This document shows positions 15,933-24,117 of a stretch of 64,000 bases of DNA, one piece after another. Numbering within the stretch: position 1 is the stretch's first letter; each line of letters begins with the position of its first letter. The translations under genes were made by a program, and so were the position numbers. Source of the stretch: JAVKEN01 sp040221415. Lineage in GTDB: Bacteria > Pseudomonadota > Alphaproteobacteria > Rickettsiales > JABSSG01. The stretch is from assembly GCA_040221415.1 (NCBI GenBank), contig JAVKEN010000014.1:62001-126000 (forward strand), written 5' to 3'. The notes below the pieces were generated by a model. That model did no database searches and was not told where the DNA came from. It saw nothing but the letters and a program-made list of their open reading frames with translations.

Positions 15933-18458
15933 CTAACCGAAAGAAGCATCATCTGGATGATGGTGACCTCCCATTACATCTGGGTCATAATCAGCTGCTC
16001 CAGCACCTTCGCCGTCACTGTCTTCACCGCTAGCTCTTGGCTGAGCACCTCTTAGTGATGTAGGACCTACAGCATCTGCAAGAGTTGGACCTTGATCTTC
16101 TTCGTCTTCTACTATCTCTTCGTCTTCTACCGGCGCTTGACCTTCTCCTCCTCCAGGACCAAAAGCTCCACCTACTCCCGTGGTTGGCGCCCCTGTATAC
16201 TCTTCTTCATCTTCTTGATCTTCTCCACCTCCAGCTCCATAAGCTTGTTCAACACCATGCAAATATTCTTCATTTTCTGTATCAGTTGGCATTGCTGAAG
16301 ATGAAGATGACGACGACGAAGCAGGCTCACCTTCTTCTCCTTCTTCACCTTCTTCGTCTTCCTCTTCCTCATTATCAACTCTAGCACGCTTTGAGCCCTC
16401 CGCTTCTTCTTCCTCTTGACCTGGTCTAGACCTCTTAGTTCCAACTTGTTCCCCAGAGAAAGCAGCTACCGCTCCCGCTGCTTCCAACTCTGGTATAGCT
16501 TTAGAATTATACCTAGCTGCTATATCCAATGCTGTCTCACCTCTATTATCTGTTAAATTTACATCTGCTCCCGCTGCTATCAACTTTGGTATAGCCTCAG
16601 GGTTATGATGAGCCGCAATATGCAATGCTGTCCTACCTAGAAAACCTTTTGCATTTACATCTGCTCCAGCTCCTAGCAAATCTGATATAACTGCAGGGTT
16701 ATGATGAACTGCAAGATGCAATGCTGTCCTACCTCTAGTTGTTGCATTTATACTTTCTCCTGCTCCCGCTGCTAGCAAATCTGGTACAGCTGCAGGGTTA
16801 TACTTAACTGCAAGATGCAATGCTGTATTACCTCCATTATCTGTTAAATTTACATCTGCTCCCGCTGCTATCAACTCTGATACAGCTGCAGGGTTGTTAT
16901 GCTCAACTGCATTATGCAATGCTGTCCTACCTCTATCATCTGCTGCATTTACATCTGCTCCAGCTGCTATCAACTCTGATACAGCTGCAGGGTTATACCT
17001 AACTGCAAGATGCAATGCTGTCCAACCTCTATCATCTGTTGCAGCTACATCTACTCCCGCTGCTATCAACTCTGATACAGCTGCAGGGTTGTTGGTCGCA
17101 GCTGCAATATGCAATGCTGTCATACCATATTTGTTAACTGCATTTATACTTTCTCTTGCACCGGCATTAATTAATACTGGTATAGCTTCAGGGTTATGCT
17201 GAACTGCAACATGCAATGCTGTATTACCATATTTGTTAACTGCATTTATACTTTCTCCTGCTCCAGCTTCTAGCAACTCTGATACAACTGCAGGGTTGTT
17301 GGTCGCAGCTGCATGATGCAATGCTGTCATACCATCTTTGTTAACTGCATTTATACTTTTTCTTGCTCCCCCTTCTAGCAAATCTGGTATAGCTGCAGGG
17401 TTAAACCTAGCTGCAAGATGCAATGCTGTATTACCATCTTTGTTAACTGCATTTATACTTTCTCCTGCTCCCCCTTCTAGCAATGCTGGTATAGCTGCAG
17501 GATGATTCCTAGCTGCAACATGCAATGCTGTATTACCTCCATTAACCCTAGCATTTACATCTGCCCCCGCTGCTAGCAATACTGGTATAGCTGCAGGGTT
17601 GGTCACAGCTGCAACATGCAATGCTGTTGCACCATCATTAGTCCTAGCATTTATACTTACTCCAGCATCTAGCAATACTGGTATAGCTGCAGGGTTATAC
17701 TGAACTGCAAAATGCAATGCTGTCCTACCATTAGCTGTTACATTTACATCTGCTCCAGCTTCTAGCAACTCTGATACAGCCGCAGGGTTAAACCTAGCTG
17801 CAATATGCAATGCTGTTGCACCATCATTAGTCCTAGCATTTATACTTACTCCAGCATCTAGCAATACTGGTATAGCTGCAGGGTTATGCTCAACTGCAAG
17901 ATGCAATGCTGTATTACCTCCATTAACCCTAGCATTTACATCTGCCCCCGCTGCTAGCAATACTGGTATAGCTTCAGGATTATAACTAATTGCAACATGC
18001 AATGGTGTCCAACCATCTTTAGTCTTAGCATTTATACTTTCTCCTGCTCCCGCTGCTAGCAATACTGGTATAGCTGCAGGGTCGTTATACAGAGCTACAT
18101 TATGCAATGCTGTCCAACCATCTTTGTTAACTGCATTTATACTTTCTCCTGCTCCCCCTTCTAGCAATGCTGGTATAGCTGCAGAACTATACATAGCTGC
18201 AATATGCAATGCTGTATCACCATCTTCGTTAACTGCATTTATACTTTCTCCTGCTCCCGCTGCTAGCAATACTGGTATAGCTGCAGGGTTACACCTAGCT
18301 GCAACATGCAATGGTGTCCAACCATTATTATTAGCTGTATTTACGTCAAAACCATCCGCAATAAACTGACGAACTGCCTCTAAATCCCCCATTCTAATTG
18401 CTTCGAAAACTGCTTCGAAAATGTCTTGTGGCCTTCTGCCACCTCCGCCTGCACTCAT
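15933..18458 (-). CDS. Large ankyrin cassette protein (about 19 repeats) with NLS-like clusters
   Basis: The 841-residue protein begins MSAGGGGRRPQDIFEAVFEA and has about 19 ankyrin units (residues 45-655). Some units are lengthened by the insert AGAGESINAVNKDG. Several modules are nearly identical at DNA level, which points to recent internal duplication. The linker carries KRSRP and SKRARVD basic clusters followed by acidic and serine runs. The tail is DYDPDVMGGHHHPDDASFG, with a Pro in place of Phe. Promoter and terminator are the family type. It is the largest member; protein-binding capacity is inferred from the fold and the target is unknown. Confidence 0.92.
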   Translation of the reverse strand: MSAGGGGRRPQDIFEAVFEAIRMGDLEAVRQFIADGFDVNTANNNGWTPLHVAARCNPAAIPVLLAAGAGESINAVNEDGDTALHIAAMYSSAAIPALLEGGAGESINAVNKDGWTALHNVALYNDPAAIPVLLAAGAGESINAKTKDGWTPLHVAISYNPEAIPVLLAAGADVNARVNGGNTALHLAVEHNPAAIPVLLDAGVSINARTNDGATALHIAARFNPAAVSELLEAGADVNVTANGRTALHFAVQYNPAAIPVLLDAGVSINARTNDGATALHVAAVTNPAAIPVLLAAGADVNARVNGGNTALHVAARNHPAAIPALLEGGAGESINAVNKDGNTALHLAARFNPAAIPDLLEGGARKSINAVNKDGMTALHHAAATNNPAVVSELLEAGAGESINAVNKYGNTALHVAVQHNPEAIPVLINAGARESINAVNKYGMTALHIAAATNNPAAVSELIAAGVDVAATDDRGWTALHLAVRYNPAAVSELIAAGADVNAADDRGRTALHNAVEHNNPAAVSELIAAGADVNLTDNGGNTALHLAVKYNPAAVPDLLAAGAGESINATTRGRTALHLAVHHNPAVISDLLGAGADVNAKGFLGRTALHIAAHHNPEAIPKLIAAGADVNLTDNRGETALDIAARYNSKAIPELEAAGAVAAFSGEQVGTKRSRPGQEEEEAEGSKRARVDNEEEEDEEGEEGEEGEPASSSSSSSSAMPTDTENEEYLHGVEQAYGAGGGEDQEDEEEYTGAPTTGVGGAFGPGGGEGQAPVEDEEIVEDEEDQGPTLADAVGPTSLRGAQPRASGEDSDGEGAGAADYDPDVMGGHHHPDDASFG
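16490..18340 (-). repeat. Tandem ankyrin-coding DNA repeats of about 90-105 bp
   Basis: About 19 modules of roughly 90-105 bases follow each other, each with the invariant core GCAATGCTGT on the plus strand. A block of about 90 bases around 17606-17697 recurs almost unchanged 189 bases on (17795-17886). Another block at 17531-17590 recurs 381 bases on. Such near-identity favours slippage or unequal recombination that changes repeat number. Confidence 0.85.
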
Positions 18459-18493
18459 TTTTACCTCTCAATATGTTTTCTTTACAAGCCACC

Positions 18494-18521
18494 ATAATAC
18501 ACAAGAGTTAACAAAGATCAA
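18494..18521 (-). promoter_or_regulatory. Promoter of the 15933-18458 ankyrin gene
   Basis: TTGATC (18516-18521), a 16-base spacer and TATTAT (18494-18499) on the minus strand; shared leader with GAGAGG. Confidence 0.65.
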
Positions 18522-18585
18522 TTCTTTTATAACCTATGCGTTATAAAATGCTACACTCTAAATACCATGTTTCTAAACCGCTACA

Positions 18586-18619
18586 AATAAAAAACCCCGA
18601 ACTCGCCGGGGTTCTTTTT
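18586..18619 (-). terminator. Rho-independent terminator, ankyrin cassette copy 7
   Basis: Stem ACCCCG/CGGGGT lying after the tail remnant at 18642-18728. It marks the original end of the gene now stopped at 18729. Confidence 0.9.
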
Positions 18620-18641
18620 GTTATTTTCTGACTGTTACTAA

Positions 18642-18728
18642 TTAACCGAAAGAAGCGTCATCAAAATGGTGATGACCTCCCATAAAGCTTGAATGAACTT
18701 CATCCTCGGGGTTATATCCAGCTGCTCC
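18642..18728 (-). pseudogene. Detached C-terminal tail of the 18729-19493 ankyrin gene
   Basis: Directly after the TGA at 18729-18731 the same reading frame continues for 28 codons to a TAA. It encodes GAAGYNPEDEVHSS and then FMGGHHHFDDASFG, the family tail. The sequence is intact and in frame, so the tail was probably lost by a single base change making TGA. Translation of this part would need stop readthrough. Confidence 0.85.
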
Positions 18729-19493
18729 TCAGCCTATATGCGGTTCTGTAGGGGTTGTAATACCTAGTAACACTGGGCCACCATGACCACTACGAAGCAT
18801 AGGAGATGGTTCCGGAGGCTGCTCTCCACCTTCTCCGCCTGCAACCTCTCCAGGATAAATTCTCCTTTCTTCTACTGCTTCTTCACCTACACCATGATCT
18901 ACAGGTTCAAGCAATAGATCGATTACATCTATTGCTTCCGGGTGGAAATGAGATATAAAATCTAATACTGTCCAACCATCATTAGTTCGAGCATTAACAT
19001 CAGCTCTTGCTTCAATTAATGCAGGTATAACTTCAGGGTTATCCTGAGCTGCAATATGCAATATTGTCCAACCATTTAAAGCTTTAGCATTAACATCGGC
19101 TCTCGCAGCAATTAATGCAGGTATAACTGCAGGGTTATCCTGAGCTGCAATATGCAATGCTGTCCAACCATCATTAGTTCGAGCATCAACATCAGCTCCT
19201 GCAGCAATTAATGCAGGTATAGCTGCAGGATTAAATTCAGCTGCAATATGTAATGGTGTCAATCCATCATTAGTTCGAGCATTAACATCAGCTCCTGCTT
19301 CAATTAATGCAGGTATAGCTGCATGGTTAAAAACAATTGCTCTGTGCAATGCTGTTACACCACTGTTACTTGCATCATCAACGTCCTCTGTCACCGAAAA
19401 CATTGATTGAATTGTTCTCAAGCCACTATTTAAAAACTCATAGATGTCGCTAAAAATGTTTTGTGGTCTTCTACCACCTCCGCCTGCACTCAT
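18729..19493 (-). CDS. Ankyrin cassette protein (5 repeats) truncated before its tail
   Basis: The 254-residue product has the MSAGGGGRRPQNIFSDIYEF N-terminus (shared module SDIYEFLNSGLRTIQS with the 12845 gene), five ankyrin units (about residues 50-205), and a linker with EERRIYPGE and GGEQPPEPSPMLR. The second phrase is shared with the 9658 gene. It stops at TGA 18729-18731, and 28 in-frame codons with the family tail follow. The protein as read therefore ends TTPTEPHIG. TGA is a normal stop elsewhere in the window. It may be a pseudogene in progress or a tail-less variant. Confidence 0.85.
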   Translation of the reverse strand: MSAGGGGRRPQNIFSDIYEFLNSGLRTIQSMFSVTEDVDDASNSGVTALHRAIVFNHAAIPALIEAGADVNARTNDGLTPLHIAAEFNPAAIPALIAAGADVDARTNDGWTALHIAAQDNPAVIPALIAARADVNAKALNGWTILHIAAQDNPEVIPALIEARADVNARTNDGWTVLDFISHFHPEAIDVIDLLLEPVDHGVGEEAVEERRIYPGEVAGGEGGEQPPEPSPMLRSGHGGPVLLGITTPTEPHIG

Positions 19494-19529
19494 TTTTACC
19501 TCTCAATATGTTTTTGTTCAAGAACCACT

Positions 19530-19557
19530 ATAATACACAAAAGTTAATTAATATCAA
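19530..19557 (-). promoter_or_regulatory. Promoter of the 18729-19493 ankyrin gene
   Basis: TTGATA (19552-19557), a 16-base spacer and TATTAT (19530-19535) on the minus strand, then the shared leader. The gene thus still appears to be transcribed. Confidence 0.65.
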
Positions 19558-19586
19558 TAGTTTTGTAACTTCTGAATTTAAAGAAA

Positions 19587-20498
19587 CTATTTTCTGCGGG
19601 TAACAGAATTTTTGAAAAATGAAAGGATTGGAATAGAAATAAAGACTGAAGAATACGTTCCAATAACTATTCCAGCAAACACTGTCACGCTGAAGCTTTT
19701 TAGCGCCTCACCGCCATAAACTACTAATGCACCAGCAGCAAGAAGCGTGGTCAACATAGTAAATAATGTTCTGTAAACAGTTTCATTAATCGAAAGATTA
19801 AGAATTTCAATAAATGGCTTTTTACGAATATTATATAAATTCTCACGGATTCTATCATACATCACAACTGTATCATTTACCGAATAACCAAGAATCGTCA
19901 AAATCGCTGCGATGCACGTAATGTTGAATTCAAAATCCATATAGATCAAATAACCCATAGTTAGGATCACATCATGAATTAGACCGATTACAATCCCAAT
20001 TGAATATTGCCAGTTAAAGCGATACCACACATAAAGCATAATACCAATAAATGTTAATAGGACAGCAATTGTACCATCCCCTATCATTTCAGCTCCTACT
20101 TCAGCACCAACATATTCAACTTTTCTAAACTCTACCTTACTGTATATTTTGTTTTTGATTGTTTTCTGAACCAATGCAGCATTATCCATGACATTTTGGC
20201 CCTCTTTATAACCAGCTTTAATAAGAAGGTCTTTACTACTTTCCATGGTCTGAATTGTAACTTCGCCGATGTTTAAAGAGTTTAATTTTTTTCTTACTAA
20301 ATCAAGGCTTGGGGGGGTTTGGAACCTCGCTTCAATTAAAATACCACCGCGAAAATCTATACCTAGGTTAAGGCCTTTAGCAAAAAACCCGTAAAATGTT
20401 GCGATAATCAAAAGACCAGAAAGCGCAAGGCCAACATATCTAACTTTTAAAAAATTAACGTTAAGATTGTCCGGTAAAAGATTCCTTAGTAAAAACAT
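19587..20498 (-). CDS. secF: Protein translocase subunit SecF
   Basis: SecF works with SecD in the inner membrane, using the proton gradient to assist export through SecYEG. The 303-residue protein has six predicted membrane segments. It also has the DFRGG motif (GIDFRGGILIEAR) after segment one, and the conserved GYSVNDTVVMYDRIREN in the second half. It begins three bases after the stop of the terC-like gene, so the two are probably co-transcribed. No secD gene is seen nearby. Confidence 0.96.
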   Translation of the reverse strand: MFLLRNLLPDNLNVNFLKVRYVGLALSGLLIIATFYGFFAKGLNLGIDFRGGILIEARFQTPPSLDLVRKKLNSLNIGEVTIQTMESSKDLLIKAGYKEGQNVMDNAALVQKTIKNKIYSKVEFRKVEYVGAEVGAEMIGDGTIAVLLTFIGIMLYVWYRFNWQYSIGIVIGLIHDVILTMGYLIYMDFEFNITCIAAILTILGYSVNDTVVMYDRIRENLYNIRKKPFIEILNLSINETVYRTLFTMLTTLLAAGALVVYGGEALKSFSVTVFAGIVIGTYSSVFISIPILSFFKNSVTRRK

Positions 20499-20501
20499 AG
20501 A

Positions 20502-21239
20502 TTACTCTTTTAGATGCTTAAGTTTCTTTCTGACTTTGAGATTGATCAACTCAACAAACATAGAGAAGAACATCGCAAAATACAGATATTTTTTGTTCAA
20601 AGTATATGTGAATCCGTCAAGCGTTAAGAATACACCAATCATTAATACAAACGAAATTCCGATAATTTTAATTGATGGATTTTTATACATAAAGTCACCG
20701 ATCGCTTTTGATGAAATCAACATGACAACCATTGCTACCAAAATTGCTGCAACGATAATTGGAATGTTATTCACCATTCCGACCGCAACAATTACTGAAT
20801 CAAAAGACAGCACAAGGTCTACAAAAATAATTTGTAAGATAATTCTCCAATAAGGTCTCTTTGAATAAAGGTCGGTGTCATCTTCTGCATGGCTGGGATC
20901 ATCAGCAGAACTCAGCATGTCATAAAGCTCGTACACACCCTTAACCACCAGGAATAAACCGCCCATAATAAGTAAAAGTGAACGGCCAGAGAATGTAATA
21001 TCAAAATATATAAATAAAGGTTTTGTTAGGCTCATTATCCATGAAACACCAAACAGCATCACTATCCTCATTGCGATAGCAAGAGTTAGACCAAACACTC
21101 TTACTTTATCCCTGTGTTTTTTTACAACTGGGTGAACGATAATCGCTAAAAAGATAACATTGTCGATTCCTAAAACAATTTCTAAACCTGACAGTGTTAA
21201 AAATGTTATAAAGTTCTGTAAAGTTAGTAATTCTTCCAT
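20502..21239 (-). CDS. TerC-family integral membrane protein
   Basis: The 245-residue protein has about seven hydrophobic segments and the TerC signature GLEIVLGIDNVIFLAII near the N-terminus. A second acidic membrane motif, IFVDLVLSFDSVIVAVGMV, lies in the middle. Proteins of this family have been tied to tellurite resistance, metal (manganese) export and loading of metal into exported proteins. The exact substrate cannot be told here. It is the first gene of a pair with secF, a setting that fits a role linked to secretion, but this is inference. Confidence 0.93.
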   Translation of the reverse strand: MEELLTLQNFITFLTLSGLEIVLGIDNVIFLAIIVHPVVKKHRDKVRVFGLTLAIAMRIVMLFGVSWIMSLTKPLFIYFDITFSGRSLLLIMGGLFLVVKGVYELYDMLSSADDPSHAEDDTDLYSKRPYWRIILQIIFVDLVLSFDSVIVAVGMVNNIPIIVAAILVAMVVMLISSKAIGDFMYKNPSIKIIGISFVLMIGVFLTLDGFTYTLNKKYLYFAMFFSMFVELINLKVRKKLKHLKE

Positions 21240-21340
21240 TAGATATATTTTTTTATTTAATTAGCTGTCTAATTGAAATATGATTTTTACTCAGAGTAAT
21301 TTAGTTCAAATTACAGATTATTCAAACAATTTTAAAAAAT

Positions 21341-22879
21341 ATGTTAGTTAAATCCAGCTTTATTTTCTCTTTTCTTACATTTATATCAAGGATTTTTGGC
21401 TTTGTAAGAGACTTGCTTTTAGCTAACTATTTTGGCACTGGAATGTTAGCCGATGCTTTCAACGTTGCATTCCGCCTTCCCAACTTATTCAGAGCCATAT
21501 TTGCTGAAGGTGCATTTAGCGCAGCTTTTGTTCCTTTGTTTAGCAGCAAATTACATACTAAAGGAAAAAAACAAGCACTGCTTTTTGCAGGTAAAGTTTT
21601 ATCATTCCTAACATTGATATTACTTACCCTGATGGCATTATCCCAAATTTTTATGCCAGAAGTAGTTAAAGGAATCGCCCCAGGATTTGAAGACAACCAA
21701 TCAAAATTTGATCTAACAATACAACTAACAAGAATTACAACACCTTATTTGTTCTTTATTTCACTTGTTACTTTTTACGCCTGCATCTTAAATTCTCTAG
21801 ACAGGTTTGCAGCAATGGCTGCTTCTCCTATCGTTTTAAATATTGCAATGATTATTGGCTTATATTGCTTTGGCCAAAATAATGAATCAAAAACTATTTC
21901 TGCCGCGTGGTCAGTTTTCATCGGTGGCGTGGCTCAGCTCATCATCATGTTCTATGCGGTTTATAAAAAGAAACATCTACCAAAATTCCAAAACTTAAAA
22001 TCCAACAAAGATTCAAATAAATTTTTTAAAAACATAATGCCAGCAATACTTGGAAGCGGTGTAACTCAAATAAACATTTGGGTTGGAACAATTATTGCAA
22101 CAGCAATTCCAGGGGCGGTCTCAATCATTTATTACGCCGACAGAATCGTACAACTTCCTTTGTCTTTAATTGGTGTTTCAATTGGCATTGTAGTTCTTCC
22201 TAAGCTCTCTAAACTATTTAAGTCTGGTGATAAATCACAAGCAGTTTTCTTACAAAACAGGTCATTTGAACTTGCTCTTGCTTTAAGCATCCCATGTAGT
22301 GTGGCCTTATATGAAATCGCCAAACCTATAGTCTACATTCTTTTCCAAAGAGGTGAATTTAGTGTTGATGACACCTTCAAAACTGTACCTGCTCTTCTTA
22401 TTATGGGCTTCGGTATACCAGCATTCGTAATCAACAAAATTATAGTTTCAAGTTTTTTTGCTAATGAAGACACAAGAACTCCGGTTAAAATTTCTGCATT
22501 CTGCGTCCTGATTAACGCCATCGGAAACTATGTTTTAGTAAAATATATTTCTTATGTGGGTATAGCCGTGGCAACAACTACAGCCGCATGGATCAATGTT
22601 TTACTGCTAGTGATATTTGCCATTCGCAAAAATATATTCCAATTTGATTTTTCTTTTAAAGTCAGATTTTTGCGTATTCTAATCTCATGCGTATTTATGT
22701 ATATATATCTTGAAGCAGCACACGGGCTGTTAGATAAATATATTTACTCTTCTGAGAAGATTCTCTCCCTTGTATCTTTTGTGGGAATGATCGGCACAAG
22801 CTTAATTGTTTATTTCATAGCTTTATTTGTGACAAGGGCATACACAAAAGAGTCGATTCAAGAATTGTTAAGAAGTTAA
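21341..22879 (+). CDS. murJ: Lipid II flippase MurJ
   Basis: MurJ (MviN) flips the peptidoglycan precursor lipid II across the inner membrane. The 512-residue protein has about 14 predicted membrane segments. It has the typical N-terminus (SRIFGFVRDLLLANYFG) and conserved PNLFRAIFAEGAFSAAFVP. Its presence implies that peptidoglycan synthesis, at least in reduced form, is kept. The 3' end overlaps the convergent MFS gene by four bases. Confidence 0.96.
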   Translation: MLVKSSFIFSFLTFISRIFGFVRDLLLANYFGTGMLADAFNVAFRLPNLFRAIFAEGAFSAAFVPLFSSKLHTKGKKQALLFAGKVLSFLTLILLTLMALSQIFMPEVVKGIAPGFEDNQSKFDLTIQLTRITTPYLFFISLVTFYACILNSLDRFAAMAASPIVLNIAMIIGLYCFGQNNESKTISAAWSVFIGGVAQLIIMFYAVYKKKHLPKFQNLKSNKDSNKFFKNIMPAILGSGVTQINIWVGTIIATAIPGAVSIIYYADRIVQLPLSLIGVSIGIVVLPKLSKLFKSGDKSQAVFLQNRSFELALALSIPCSVALYEIAKPIVYILFQRGEFSVDDTFKTVPALLIMGFGIPAFVINKIIVSSFFANEDTRTPVKISAFCVLINAIGNYVLVKYISYVGIAVATTTAAWINVLLLVIFAIRKNIFQFDFSFKVRFLRILISCVFMYIYLEAAHGLLDKYIYSSEKILSLVSFVGMIGTSLIVYFIALFVTRAYTKESIQELLRS

Positions 22880-24054
22880 TCTTTCGCGATTATTGACCTT
22901 ACTTTTAGTAATGCTAAAAAAATTGCTACTGATAAAATAAAAGTTGTCGTGATCAGCATTTTTTGCATATCAAAATTAAAGCTATTAATCACTACACTTA
23001 AGGTCGCTACAGATACTAGCTGTATAAAAAAATGCAGGCTCAAAGCATCAGACGAGCAATACTTAAAATGACGCAAACTAAGCGCCTGACAAGAGGGCAT
23101 ACATACTCCACAACTCATTAAAATAACAAAATAAAATGCCGTATACATGTTCGGAGTTATTTCCGTTTTATAACTAGTTATCAATAATATAGATGAAGTT
23201 ATTAATGTAATGATTGAAATTATAATCATTATTTTTTCTAGGGCGAAATTCTTAGCATAAAAACGAACAACAAAAGAACCAAGAGCATAACCAATAGCTG
23301 AGCATGCAAAATATTTAGAGTACTCAGAAGCAGTTAAATTATACACTTCTTGAAATATAAAAGTGGATGAATTCGCATAAATAAATAGCAATGCCCAAAC
23401 AGCAGAATTAATTGACATTAAAAACAAGAAAGTTTTATTTTTAATTAGTAATCTAAAGTTATTAAAGGTCTCTTTTATTTGAAAAGATTTTTGCACATGC
23501 ATTTTTTTAAGGTTCATTTGGATTGCAATAAATCCAACTACTCCCGCAGAGGTTATTAAATAAAAAACTGACCTCCACCCATATACGTCATTGATCATAC
23601 CTCCGAGCATTGGCAAAAGCGCTGGGGAAACAGCAGCAACCGTCGACATATATGATAACACTTTGATTTTACCATAATCACTGAAATCTTTATCTACTAT
23701 TAACCTACCCAGTACAGTTCCCGCGCCAGCTGTTAATCCCAGAAGAAAACGATAAATAATCAAATTATCAATGCTTCTAGTTTGCGAACACAATAATGAT
23801 ATAACTACATACGCACCTACACTAACAAGCAGGACATTTTTCTTACTATATCTTTTTGCAAGAATACCACTTGTCATTGTTGAGATGCCAAACCCCACCA
23901 TATAAAGACTCATGGTCAGCTTTACTTTGCTCACTGTGGTGCCAAACTCTTCCTGAATATCAGCTAAAGATGGCAAGTACAAATCCATCGTAAGCCTGGT
24001 AAGAAAAATAAGATAAAGTAATGCTGCTATTCGCAACCAAGAATTTTGAGCCAT
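22876..24054 (-). CDS. MFS transporter, Bcr/CflA-like
   Basis: The 392-residue protein has about 12 membrane segments. The opening LTMDLYLPSLADIQEEFGTT and LTMSLYMVGFGISTMTSGIL resemble the Bcr/CflA subfamily of drug exporters. Between segments two and three lies a loop ILAKRYSKKNVLL in place of the usual GxLaDrxGrrk motif. In intracellular bacteria such carriers may export drugs or move metabolites; the substrate is unknown. The gene converges on murJ. Confidence 0.88.
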   Translation of the reverse strand: MAQNSWLRIAALLYLIFLTRLTMDLYLPSLADIQEEFGTTVSKVKLTMSLYMVGFGISTMTSGILAKRYSKKNVLLVSVGAYVVISLLCSQTRSIDNLIIYRFLLGLTAGAGTVLGRLIVDKDFSDYGKIKVLSYMSTVAAVSPALLPMLGGMINDVYGWRSVFYLITSAGVVGFIAIQMNLKKMHVQKSFQIKETFNNFRLLIKNKTFLFLMSINSAVWALLFIYANSSTFIFQEVYNLTASEYSKYFACSAIGYALGSFVVRFYAKNFALEKIMIIISIITLITSSILLITSYKTEITPNMYTAFYFVILMSCGVCMPSCQALSLRHFKYCSSDALSLHFFIQLVSVATLSVVINSFNFDMQKMLITTTFILSVAIFLALLKVRSIIAKD

Positions 24055-24117
24055 CTCATTAAAAAACTTAATATAAATTTAAGTTATCAAAAAAAATAAT
24101 AAATGGACAGCTAAAAA

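Noticed and set aside
9604..18619. The seven repeated ACCCCG/CGGGGT stem-loops as a CRISPR array or mobile-element ends
   Set aside because: They are spaced by whole genes, each lies just after a stop codon, and each has a T tract; they are terminators copied with the genes.
18642..18728. TGA read as tryptophan or selenocysteine to join the ankyrin tail to its gene
   Set aside because: TGA ends hscB and other genes in the window, relatives have Gly/Glu at the site, and no selenocysteine-type stem-loop is evident. A plain nonsense change is simpler.
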